Shown: in pieces, positions 34,049 to 42,163 of the stretch
Layout: each line of letters opens with the position of its first letter
Position numbering within the stretch: position 1 is the first letter of the stretch
Assembly (NCBI RefSeq): GCF_014842255.1
Contig: NZ_JACYVH010000002.1
Span: forward strand, 358,519-422,518
DNA from: Frigoribacterium sp. CFBP 13712
Lineage (GTDB): Bacteria; Actinomycetota; Actinomycetes; Actinomycetales; Microbacteriaceae
Direction of reading: 5' to 3'
DNA length: 64,000 nucleotides
The notes under the pieces: generated by a model
The model's database searches: none
What the model was told of the DNA's origin: nothing
Seen by the model: the letters and a program-made list of their open reading frames with translations, nothing else
Program-made: the position numbers and the translations under genes

Positions 34049-36669
34049 CAGGCGCCCGCCGCCGGTGCCGCAGCGGACGTGTCGGCCGGCTGCTCGGCGA
34101 ACACGATGTCACCCACGGCGAGCTCGTCGCCCTCGGCGAACGTCAGATCGGCGATCTTGCCGACCGCCGCGAGATCCCCCGCGGCGAGGCGGACCAGCGC
34201 CAGCTGAGCGGCCGGCGCCGTGATCACGGCCGTCGACACGGGGGTCTTCTGCGAGGCCTTCGCATCGGACTTCGCCCGGCGCACGAAGATCAGCGCCTGC
34301 CCGACGAGCCCGACCAGCCCGGTCGCGGACTCGCCCTCGGACAGGCCGAGCTCGGCGACGGTCGGCCACGCCGCCTGGTGGATGGACTCGTCGTGCGTCC
34401 ACGACCAGACCTCTTCGGTCGCGAACGGCAGGTACGGCGCCAGCAGTCTCAGCAGCCCCTCGAGCACCGTGCGGAGCGCGAGCACTGCCGAGGCCTGCTC
34501 GGCCGGTGTCGTCGCACCGTAGGCGCGCTCTTTGACCAGCTCGAGGTAGTCGTCGCAGAAGGTCCAGAAGAACTTCTCGGTCGTCTCGAGCGCTCGGGCG
34601 TGGTCGTAGCCCTCGAGCGCCTCGGTGGCGGTCTCGATGACCGACGCGAAGGTGGCGAGCAGGTCGCGGTCGAGCGGCTCGGTGACCGAGTGCTCGCCCG
34701 AGGGCAGCTCGAACGAGTAGACGAACTTGGCGGCGTTCAGCACCTTGATCGCCAGTCGGCGGCCGATCTTGATCTGCTTCGGGTTCTGCGGGTCGAACGC
34801 CGCGTCGGTGCCCAGACGGCTCGAGGCCGCCCAGTAGCGCACCGAGTCCGAGCCGTGGTCGTCGAGCATCGCGGCCGGGGTGACGACGTTGCCCTTCGAC
34901 TTCGACATCTTCTTGCGGTCGGGGTCGACGATGAAGCCCGAGATCGAGGCGTTCCGCCACGGGACGGTGCCCCCCTCGAGCTGCGCACGCAGCATCGTCG
35001 AGAACAGCCAGGTGCGGATGATGTCCTGCCCCTGGGGGCGCACGTCGTACGGGAACACGAGGTCGAACAGCTCGGGGTCGGCCTCCCACTTGCCGGCCAG
35101 CTGCGGGGTGAGCGACGAGGTCGCCCAGGTGTCCATCACGTCGAGCTCGCCCTGGAACCCGCCGGGGACCCCGCGCTGCGACTCGTCGTAGCCGGGCGCG
35201 GTGTCGGACGACGGGTCGACGGGCAGCTGCGCCTCGCTCGGCACGATCACCTCGTCGAAGACGGGGTTGCCGTCGCCGTCGAGCGGGTACCAGACCGGGA
35301 TCGGCACGCCGAAGAAGCGCTGGCGCGAGATCAGCCAGTCGCCGTTCAGGCCGTTGACCCAGTTCTCGTAGCGCACGCGCATGAACTCGGGGTGGAACGC
35401 GACCTCGCCGCCGCGCTCGAGCAGCGTCGACTTGAGCTGCTCGTCGCGAGCGCCGTTGACGACGTACCACTGGCGCGTCGAGACGATCTCGAGGGGCTTG
35501 TCGCCCTTCTCGAAGAACTTGACGGGGTGCGTGATCTTGCGGATCTCGCCGACCAGCTCGCCCGAGGCGGTCAGCTGCTCGACCACGGACTGCTTGGCGC
35601 TGAACACGGTCTTGCCGGCCAGCTGCGCGTAGGAGGCGCGACCCGCCTCGGACTCGATCGCCGCCGGCGCCTCGCTGACGAACCGACCGTCGAAGCCGAT
35701 CACGGCGCGGTTCGGCAGCTGCAGCTCACGCCACCACACGACGTCGTTGGTGTCGCCGAAGGTGCAGACCATCGCGATGCCCGAGCCCTTGTCGGGCTGC
35801 GCCAGGTGGTGCGCCACCACGGGCACCTCGACGTCGAACAGGGGGGAGCGGACGGTCGTGCCGAACAGCGCCTGGTAGCGCTCGTCGTCGGGGTGGGCGA
35901 CGAGTGCGACGCAGGCGGGCAGCAGCTCGGGGCGCGTCGTGTCGATCAGCACGTCGCCCTGCCCGTCGGTGCGGTGGAATGCGAGCTTGTGGTACGCGCC
36001 CGGCATGTCCTTGTCTTCGAGCTCGGCCTGCGCCACCGCGGTGCGGAAGGTGACGTCCCACAGGGTCGGGGCGTCGGCCTGGTAGGCCTCGCCGCGCGAC
36101 AGGTTGCGGAGGAACGCCTTCTGCGCGATGGCCTGCGAGTCGTCGCCGATCGTGCGGTAGCTCTGAGTCCAGTCGACCGAGAGGCCGAGCTTGCGCCAGA
36201 CGTCCTCGAACTGCTTCTCGTCTTCGACGGTCAGGCGCTCGCACAGCTCGACGAAGTTGCGACGCGAGATGGGCACCTGGTCGGCGGCCTTCGAGGACTT
36301 GTTGTCGCCGCCCTCGAAGGGCGGGGTGAAGTCGGCGTCGTAGGGCAGCGAGGGGTCGCAGCGCACGCCGTAGAAGTTCTGCACGCGACGCTCGGTGGGT
36401 AGGCCGTTGTCGTCCCAGCCCATCGGGTAGAAGACGCGCTTGCCGCGCATCCGCTCGAACCGCGCCTTGACGTCGGTGTGCGTGTAGCTGAACACGTGAC
36501 CGATGTGCAGGCTGCCCGAGGCGGTCGGCGGGGGAGTGTCGACCGAGAAGACGGAGGCGCGGGTCGCGCCGTCGCGGTCGAACCGGTAGGTGCCGGAGTC
36601 CTCCCAGACCTGGCCCCAGCGGGCCTCGAGTCCTTCGAGGGCGGGCTTCTCGGGCATCGCTGACGGCAT
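34048..36669 (-). CDS. valS: Valyl-tRNA synthetase (archaeal-like type)
   Basis: The 873-aa class I synthetase has GSLHIGHVFSYTHTD (HIGH motif), KKMSKSKGN (KMSKS), a connective editing domain with DTTRPELLPACVA, and a C-terminal anticodon-binding helical domain. The segment MGWDDNGLPTER after the HIGH motif is the version found in archaeal and some bacterial ValRS, rather than the G-T-D-H-A type of E. coli. The start at 36669 is chosen because CCGGAGAG lies 5 nt upstream; an upstream GTG at 36696 and an ATG at 36657 lack such a site. A TAGACT -10 at 36741-36736 gives a leader of about 60 nt. No T-box is seen. Confidence 0.95.
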   Translation of the reverse strand: MPSAMPEKPALEGLEARWGQVWEDSGTYRFDRDGATRASVFSVDTPPPTASGSLHIGHVFSYTHTDVKARFERMRGKRVFYPMGWDDNGLPTERRVQNFYGVRCDPSLPYDADFTPPFEGGDNKSSKAADQVPISRRNFVELCERLTVEDEKQFEDVWRKLGLSVDWTQSYRTIGDDSQAIAQKAFLRNLSRGEAYQADAPTLWDVTFRTAVAQAELEDKDMPGAYHKLAFHRTDGQGDVLIDTTRPELLPACVALVAHPDDERYQALFGTTVRSPLFDVEVPVVAHHLAQPDKGSGIAMVCTFGDTNDVVWWRELQLPNRAVIGFDGRFVSEAPAAIESEAGRASYAQLAGKTVFSAKQSVVEQLTASGELVGEIRKITHPVKFFEKGDKPLEIVSTRQWYVVNGARDEQLKSTLLERGGEVAFHPEFMRVRYENWVNGLNGDWLISRQRFFGVPIPVWYPLDGDGNPVFDEVIVPSEAQLPVDPSSDTAPGYDESQRGVPGGFQGELDVMDTWATSSLTPQLAGKWEADPELFDLVFPYDVRPQGQDIIRTWLFSTMLRAQLEGGTVPWRNASISGFIVDPDRKKMSKSKGNVVTPAAMLDDHGSDSVRYWAASSRLGTDAAFDPQNPKQIKIGRRLAIKVLNAAKFVYSFELPSGEHSVTEPLDRDLLATFASVIETATEALEGYDHARALETTEKFFWTFCDDYLELVKERAYGATTPAEQASAVLALRTVLEGLLRLLAPYLPFATEEVWSWTHDESIHQAAWPTVAELGLSEGESATGLVGLVGQALIFVRRAKSDAKASQKTPVSTAVITAPAAQLALVRLAAGDLAAVGKIADLTFAEGDELAVGDIVFAEQPADTSAAAPAAGA

Positions 36670-36735
36670 CTGGCTCTCCGGTTCTGTGGGCGGCACCGTG
36701 TCGGTGGGGAGGTGCCTGGTTGTGGGACGCCGATC

Positions 36736-36741
36736 AGTCTA
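36736..36741 (-). promoter_or_regulatory. Putative -10 (TAGACT) for valS
   Basis: On the minus strand TAGACT lies about 67 nt before the valS ATG, within a divergent region that also serves the transporter gene. A copy of the dispersed motif (36755) lies in the expected -35 area. Confidence 0.4.
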
Positions 36742-36888
36742 CGCGTGGCGATCCGCGCCTCCTCGGGGGTGCGCTCTCTGCACCTGTGCGCACGCTGCAC
36801 TGGTACTGACATGACAGGACTGGTAGTGTCGGTGCGTTTTTGCCGACGCTGGGGTCGACGCCATCACCCGACGAACTGGAGGCACCCG

Positions 36889-38421
36889 ATGTCCGCCAAG
36901 AAGCAGCACAGCACGAGACCCGCCCGGCGATCGCTCACCACCGACGACGTCACCGTCGTCGAGGAGGGCCTGCTCAAGCGCGCGGTCAGCGCCGCAGCGC
37001 TCGGCAACGCCATGGAGTGGTTCGACTTCGGCGTCTACGCCTACATCACGACGACGATCGCGCAGGTGTTCTTCCCGCCCGGGAACGACGCGCTCAACAT
37101 CCTCTTCACCTTCGGCACGTTCACCGCCGCGTTCATCGTGCGCCCGATCGGCGGCGCGTTCTTCGGCCCGCTCGGTGACCGGATCGGCCGCCAGAAGGTG
37201 CTCGCGGTCACGATGATCCTCATGGCGGCCGGCACGCTCGCCATCGGGCTGATCCCGTCGTACGCGACCATCGGGATCTGGGCGCCCGTCCTGCTGCTGC
37301 TGGCGCGCCTCCTGCAGGGCTTCTCGACCGGTGGCGAGTACGGAGGAGCGGCCACGTTCATCGCGGAGTACTCGCCCGACAAGCGCCGCGGCTTCATGGG
37401 CTCGTGGCTCGAGTTCGGCACGCTCGGCGGTTACGTGCTGGGCGCCTCGCTCGTCACGGCCCTGCAGGTGGCGATGAGCGAGGAGGCGCTGCTGGCCTGG
37501 GGCTGGCGGATCCCGTTCCTGATCGCCGGGCCGCTGGGCCTGATCGGGCTCTACCTGCGCCTCAAGCTCGAGGAGACGCCGGCCTTCCAGAAGCAGCAGG
37601 AGGAGGCCGCCGGTCGCGAGCACGTCAAGGTGCCGCTCGTGAAGCTCTTCGCGGAGAACTGGCGGGCGCTGATCGTCTGCATCGGCCTGGTGCTGGTGTT
37701 CAACGTGACCGACTACATGCTGCTGTCGTACATGCCGACCTACCTCACCAACACGCTCGGCCGCAGCGCGACCTCGGGGCTGCTGCTCGTGATCGTCGTG
37801 ATGGTGCTGATGATGATCGTCATCACGTTCAGCGGGCGCCTGAGCGACCGGTTCGGCCGTCGACCCGTGCTGTTCGCCGGCTGCATCGGGTTCCTGGTGC
37901 TGTCGTGGCCGGCCCTCAAGCTCGTGCAGTCGGAGAGCACGCCGCTCGTCTTCGTCGGCCTGCTCGTGCTCGGCCTGGTGCTCGTCACGTTCACGTCGAC
38001 CATGCCGTCGACGCTGCCCGCGCTGTTCCCGACGATCATCCGCTACGGCGCCCTGGCCATCGCGTTCAACGTGTCGGTCTCGCTGTTCGGCGGCACGACG
38101 CCGCTCGCCACCGAGGCGCTGGTCGTCTGGGCCGAGGGGAAGGGCTTCTCGTGGGCCCACGACATCCCCGCCTTCTACCTGATGGCCGCGGCCGTGATCG
38201 GCCTCGTCGCCGTGTGGTTCACGAAGGAGACGGCCAACGAGCCGCTGCTCGGCTCGGGGCCATCGGTCGCGACCGATGTCGAGGCGCGCGAGCTGGTCGA
38301 GGCCTACGCCGACGAGTCGAGCGAGGTCGCGAAGTCGGACTGGGCGCTCGAGTGGGCGCAGTCCGGCCCGATCGACGTGGTGCGCGTGGACGGCGATGGG
38401 GAAGCCGCCCCGCGAGGCTGA
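36889..38421 (+). CDS. MFS transporter, ProP-like metabolite:H+ symporter
   Basis: The 510-aa protein has 12 membrane helices with the MHS subfamily signatures: AALGNAMEWFDFGVYAYI in TM1, RPIGGAFFGPLGDRIGRQKVL (motif A), LQGFSTGGEYGGAATFIAEY in TM4-5 and EETPAF after TM6. This group contains the osmoprotectant (proline/glycine betaine) transporter ProP. A hydrophilic tail of about 60 residues ends the protein; a coiled coil as in E. coli ProP is not obvious. CTGGAGG precedes the ATG. TAGTGT at 36824-36829 may be the -10. Exact substrate unproven. Confidence 0.88.
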   Translation: MSAKKQHSTRPARRSLTTDDVTVVEEGLLKRAVSAAALGNAMEWFDFGVYAYITTTIAQVFFPPGNDALNILFTFGTFTAAFIVRPIGGAFFGPLGDRIGRQKVLAVTMILMAAGTLAIGLIPSYATIGIWAPVLLLLARLLQGFSTGGEYGGAATFIAEYSPDKRRGFMGSWLEFGTLGGYVLGASLVTALQVAMSEEALLAWGWRIPFLIAGPLGLIGLYLRLKLEETPAFQKQQEEAAGREHVKVPLVKLFAENWRALIVCIGLVLVFNVTDYMLLSYMPTYLTNTLGRSATSGLLLVIVVMVLMMIVITFSGRLSDRFGRRPVLFAGCIGFLVLSWPALKLVQSESTPLVFVGLLVLGLVLVTFTSTMPSTLPALFPTIIRYGALAIAFNVSVSLFGGTTPLATEALVVWAEGKGFSWAHDIPAFYLMAAAVIGLVAVWFTKETANEPLLGSGPSVATDVEARELVEAYADESSEVAKSDWALEWAQSGPIDVVRVDGDGEAAPRG

Positions 38422-38526
38422 CCGGCGCACGTGTGCCCGGGCGCACGGGTGCCCGGTTGCCCGGTTGCCCGGGCGCACGGGTGCAGGGGTGCCCGGGTGC
38501 CCGGGGCGCACGGGTGCGGCGGGTGC
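38422..38526. repeat. GC-rich imperfect minisatellite
   Basis: After the transporter stop the sequence is built of variants of GCCCGGGTGC and GCGCACGGGTGC (for example GGTTGCCCGGTTGCCCGGGCGCACGG split over several units). It runs into the family B dyad repeat. No coding potential. Confidence 0.75.
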
Positions 38527-38570
38527 GTGTCATCGGGGGCGGGTCAGCGCCGACCCGCCGCCGATGACAC
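38527..38570. repeat. Dyad repeat family B, copy 2
   Basis: The arms GTGTCATCGG... and ...CCGATGACAC pair at 20 of 22 positions with no loop. The left arm is identical to copy 1 at 30382 for 20 nt. It lies between converging genes and can serve as a terminator for both. Confidence 0.8.
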
Positions 38571-38598
38571 CGACCCGCCGCACCCCTCTGGGCGAGCG

Positions 38599-40281
38599 CT
38601 AGGGGCGGGCGGCGAGCAGCACCCGCGTGTGGGGGTGCTGCGGCGAGGCGAAGACGTCGGCCGTCGGCCCCTGCTCGACGATGCGCCCCTCGTGCATCAC
38701 GGCGACGCGGTCGGCCATGTGCCCGATCACGTCGAGGTCGTGCGAGATGAAGAGGTACGACAGGCCGTCGTCGCGCTGCAGGTCGTCGAGCAGATCGAGC
38801 ACCTGGGCCTGCACCGACACGTCGAGGGCCGAGACGGGCTCGTCGCAGACGACGACGCGGGGCCGCGGGGCGAGCGCGCGGGCGATGGCGACGCGCTGCC
38901 GCTGCCCGCCCGAGAGCGACGCGGGGCGACGGGGCGCGAGCCCTGGGGGCAGCCCCACCCGTTCGAGCAGCGCCTCGATCTCGGCCCGTACGGGCGCCGT
39001 CCGCAGGCTCCGACCCGCGGTGATCGCGTCGGCGAGCAGCTGCTCGACGGTCAGGCGGGGGTCGAAGGAGCTCGCCGCGTCCTGGTAGATCGCGCCGAGC
39101 GAGGCGCGGCGGGCGCGGCGATCGCGTTCTCGCAGGGGCGACCAGGGCTCCCCGAGGAGGCGCACCGCACCTCCGTCGGGATCGTCGAGCCCTAGGAGGA
39201 GGCGCGCGGTCGTGGTCTTGCCGCTTCCGGAGGCGCCCACCAGGCCGAGCGTCTCGCCCGCGCGCAGCTCGAGGGACACGTCGTCGACCGCGAGCCGGGC
39301 CGCCCGCCCGCGGGTCGCCGGGAAGACGCGTCGGAGGCCCTCCGCGGAGAGCACGACGTCGTCGACCGGAGCCGCCGCCTCCTGCGCCGCCGCCTCCCGC
39401 GCCTCCTGCATCGCCGCCTCCCGCGCCTCCTGAGCCTGCGCCTCCTGCTCCTCGCCGACGTCGCCCCGCGACAGGCGTCGCCCTCGGGGCACGCCGCCCG
39501 GCAGTGCCGCGACGAGCCGCCGCGTGTAGTCGGCCTGCGGGGAGTCGAGCACGTCGGCGGTGGGCCCCTGCTCGACGACGACGCCGTGTCGCATCACGAG
39601 CACCCGGTCGGCCAGGCGCCGCACGACGCCCAGATCGTGACTGATGGCGAGGACGGCGGTGCCGCCGTCGCGGAGGGCGGCCAGACGGTCGACGACGAGG
39701 CGCTGCACCTCGGCGTCGAGGGCCGTCGTCGGCTCGTCGGCGACGACGACGTCGGGTCGCAGGACGAGCGCGGCGGCGAGGAGAGCCCGCTGCCGCAGTC
39801 CGCCCGACAGCTCGCCGGATCGCTGACCGAGACGGGTCTCGGGGTCGGGCATGCCGACCTCGGCGAGGACGTCGAGGGCGCGCTCTCGACGCTGCCGGGG
39901 TCCTAGGCCGGTGTGCAGCCGGAGGGCGTCGTCGATCTCGCGTCCGATCGGGCGCAGCGGGTCCAGCGAGACGAGGGCGTCCTGCAGCACGAGACCGATG
40001 CGCGCACCGCGGACCCGACGCCAGGCGCGGTCGTCGAGGGTCGAGAGGTCGCGGTCGCCGAGGGTCAGCCGATCGACGTCGACCCGGCCGCCGCTCAGCC
40101 CGAGCAGCGAGCGCGCGGTGACGCTCTTGCCCGAACCCGACTCGCCGACGAGGGCCACGCACTCGCCGGGCGCCACCGAGAACGAGACGCCGTCGACCAC
40201 GGTCGCCGACCCGAACGAGACGCGCAGACCGTCGACCACCAGCCCGTCCGCCGCCGTGCCGTCTCGCGCTGCGGTGGTCAT
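38599..40281 (-). CDS. Oligopeptide/nickel-type ABC transporter, fused double ATPase
   Basis: The 560-aa protein joins two ATPases, equivalent to DppD plus DppF. The first cassette has GESGSGKS, SGGLRQRALLA and VVADEPTTALD. The second has GASGSGKTT, SGGQRQRVAIA and VVCDEPVSALDVSVQAQVLDLL, the oligopeptide-importer signature. They are joined by an Ala/Glu/Gln-rich linker (about residues 278-307) with repeats of QEAREAA, encoded by a DNA stretch holding three copies of the dispersed motif. The ATG overlaps the permease stop by 4 nt. Last gene of the five-gene transporter operon. Confidence 0.92.
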   Translation of the reverse strand: MTTAARDGTAADGLVVDGLRVSFGSATVVDGVSFSVAPGECVALVGESGSGKSVTARSLLGLSGGRVDVDRLTLGDRDLSTLDDRAWRRVRGARIGLVLQDALVSLDPLRPIGREIDDALRLHTGLGPRQRRERALDVLAEVGMPDPETRLGQRSGELSGGLRQRALLAAALVLRPDVVVADEPTTALDAEVQRLVVDRLAALRDGGTAVLAISHDLGVVRRLADRVLVMRHGVVVEQGPTADVLDSPQADYTRRLVAALPGGVPRGRRLSRGDVGEEQEAQAQEAREAAMQEAREAAAQEAAAPVDDVVLSAEGLRRVFPATRGRAARLAVDDVSLELRAGETLGLVGASGSGKTTTARLLLGLDDPDGGAVRLLGEPWSPLRERDRRARRASLGAIYQDAASSFDPRLTVEQLLADAITAGRSLRTAPVRAEIEALLERVGLPPGLAPRRPASLSGGQRQRVAIARALAPRPRVVVCDEPVSALDVSVQAQVLDLLDDLQRDDGLSYLFISHDLDVIGHMADRVAVMHEGRIVEQGPTADVFASPQHPHTRVLLAARP

Positions 40282-41153
40282 GAGGAGTCCCTCCCTCGTC
40301 GGGCGAGCCCGCGGCCGAGCACCGTCGCGGCCGCGGCCGTCACGACGACGGCCAGCCCGGGGAACACGGTCATCCACCAGGCGGTCGTCGAGTAGGTGCG
40401 ACCGGCCGAGAGCATGGCGCCCCACTCCGGGGCGGGCGGGGGAGCACCGAGCCCCAGGTAGCTGAGCGACGACGCCCAGACGACGGCCTGCCCGAGACCC
40501 AGCGTCGCGAGCACGACGACGGGCGCCAGCGCGTTCGGCAGCACGTGCCGCAGCAGGACGGTGCCCGGTCGCCTCCCGAGCACCACGGCCGCCTCGACCA
40601 TCGCCGAGCGGCGCACCCGCACGACCTGACTGCGCACGATGCGCGCGTAGCCGGGTGCGGTGGCGAGCCCGACGGCGATCGTCGCGGGCACGGCGCCCGG
40701 CCCCGTGAAGGCGATGACGACGAGCGCGAGCAGCAGACCGGGCAGGGCGAACAGGACCTCCAGGAGGCGGCTGACCCCGGCGTCGGCGAGACGCCCCGGC
40801 AGTCGACCGCCGCCGAAGCCGGCCGCGACCCCGAGGGCCACGCCGAGTCCGGTGCCGATCAGGGTGGCGACGGCCCCGATGGACAAGGAGGCGCCGGTGC
40901 CGTGGATCACGCGCGTCCAGATCCCTCGCCCCGACTCGTCCGTGCCGAACGGGTGGGTGAGCGACGGCGGAGCGAAGGCGTCGGCGGGGGAGATCGCCAG
41001 GGGATCGCCCGGTGCGAGCAGCTGCGGGGCGACCGCTGCCAGGACGACGAGGGTCAGCACGATCGCGGCCACCGCCTCCGGTGGTCTCACGCGGGAGCCG
41101 CCGCCCGCCCGCTCACGGCCTCGGCGTCGGGGGAGCTCGGCGAGCACGGTCAT
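40278..41153 (-). CDS. ABC transporter permease (DppC-like)
   Basis: The 291-aa integral membrane protein has about six helices. It carries the DppC-type loop HPFGTDESGRGIWTRVIHGTGASL, a binding-protein-dependent transport domain with SQVVRVRRSAMVEAAVVLGR (EAA loop) and HVLPNALAPVVV, then LSYLGLGAPPPAPEWGAML, typical of DppC/OppC. Both ends overlap neighbours by 4 nt (ATGA). Second permease of the operon. Confidence 0.92.
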   Translation of the reverse strand: MTVLAELPRRRGRERAGGGSRVRPPEAVAAIVLTLVVLAAVAPQLLAPGDPLAISPADAFAPPSLTHPFGTDESGRGIWTRVIHGTGASLSIGAVATLIGTGLGVALGVAAGFGGGRLPGRLADAGVSRLLEVLFALPGLLLALVVIAFTGPGAVPATIAVGLATAPGYARIVRSQVVRVRRSAMVEAAVVLGRRPGTVLLRHVLPNALAPVVVLATLGLGQAVVWASSLSYLGLGAPPPAPEWGAMLSAGRTYSTTAWWMTVFPGLAVVVTAAAATVLGRGLARRGRDSS

Positions 41154-42163
41154 GCGGCACGCTCCCGGGGGTCGACGGCGCGCTCCGCCAGGTCGCCGAG
41201 GGCGACCACCACGACGTACGCGAGGGCCGAGGCGAGCGCCACCCCCGTCACCAGGGGGATGTCCCTCAGCGTGACGGCCTGCAGCAGCGTGCGACCGAGC
41301 CCGGGCCGGGCGAAGATCGACTCGACCACGACGGCGCCGCTCAGCAGCGAGCCGAACGCCCAGCCCGAGAGCGCGAGCCCCGGCAGAGCCGCATGACGCA
41401 GCAGATGACGGCGGAACAGTCCCGACCGCGACTCGCCGCGAGCCCGTGCCGTCAGGGCGAACGGCGCGGTCGACGCGTCGAGGAGCGAGTCGCGGGTCAC
41501 CTGCCCGAGGAACCCGGCGACCGGGATGGCCAGGGTGACGACCGGCAGCACGAGGCCGAGGGGCGTGCCGGTGCTGACCGGCGGCAGCCAGCCCAGCTGC
41601 GTGCTGAAGACCAGCACGAGCACACCCGCCAGCCAGAAGTGCGGCACCGCCGAGGCGACGATCTCGAGCGACGACGAGACCGCCCCGGCGACGCGCCCGC
41701 CGAGGGTCGCCCACCAGGCCGTGCCCAGGGCGAGCAGCCACGCGACCACGAGCGACAGCACGGCGAGCAGCAGCGTGCCGGGCAGCTGGTCGAGCAGCAG
41801 ACCCGCCACGTCGGTGCGCAGGGAGTACGAGGTGCCCAGGTCTCCGACGGCCAGCCGGCCCAGCTGCGCGAGGTACTGCAGGAGGAGCGGGTCGTCCAGT
41901 CCGTACTGCTCGCGGACCAGGGCGATCGCCTCCGCCGAGGCCTGCGACCCCGGGCCGCCGAGGATCGCCTCGGCAGGGTCGCCGGGCACGAGCCGGATCG
42001 CGAAGAAGATCAGCGTGGCCACTGCCCAGAGCACGACGAGCGCCCCGACCAGGCGACCGACCAGCCACCGGACGGGTGCGGGCACGACCCCGCGCCTCCT
42101 CGGCTCCTGCCCGGTCGACGACCGGATGACGGCCCGACCCTCAGCCGACGGTGTACGCGTCAT
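41150..42163 (-). CDS. ABC transporter permease (DppB-like)
   Basis: The 337-aa protein has a DppB/OppB layout: a first helix ALVVLWAVATLIFFAIRLVPGDPAEAIL, the REQYGLDDPLLLQYLAQLG loop, the EAA region DSLLDASTAPFALTARARGES and FRRHLLRHAALPGLAL, and the final helices. Its start overlaps the substrate-binding protein gene by 23 nt; no better internal start is seen. First permease of the operon. Confidence 0.9.
   Translation of the reverse strand: MTRTPSAEGRAVIRSSTGQEPRRRGVVPAPVRWLVGRLVGALVVLWAVATLIFFAIRLVPGDPAEAILGGPGSQASAEAIALVREQYGLDDPLLLQYLAQLGRLAVGDLGTSYSLRTDVAGLLLDQLPGTLLLAVLSLVVAWLLALGTAWWATLGGRVAGAVSSSLEIVASAVPHFWLAGVLVLVFSTQLGWLPPVSTGTPLGLVLPVVTLAIPVAGFLGQVTRDSLLDASTAPFALTARARGESRSGLFRRHLLRHAALPGLALSGWAFGSLLSGAVVVESIFARPGLGRTLLQAVTLRDIPLVTGVALASALAYVVVVALGDLAERAVDPRERAA

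Noticed and set aside
38422-38598. Possible replication origin or attachment site in the repeat-rich gap
   Set aside because: No DnaA boxes, AT-rich unwinding region, integrase or tRNA; only GC-rich degenerate repeats and a dyad.
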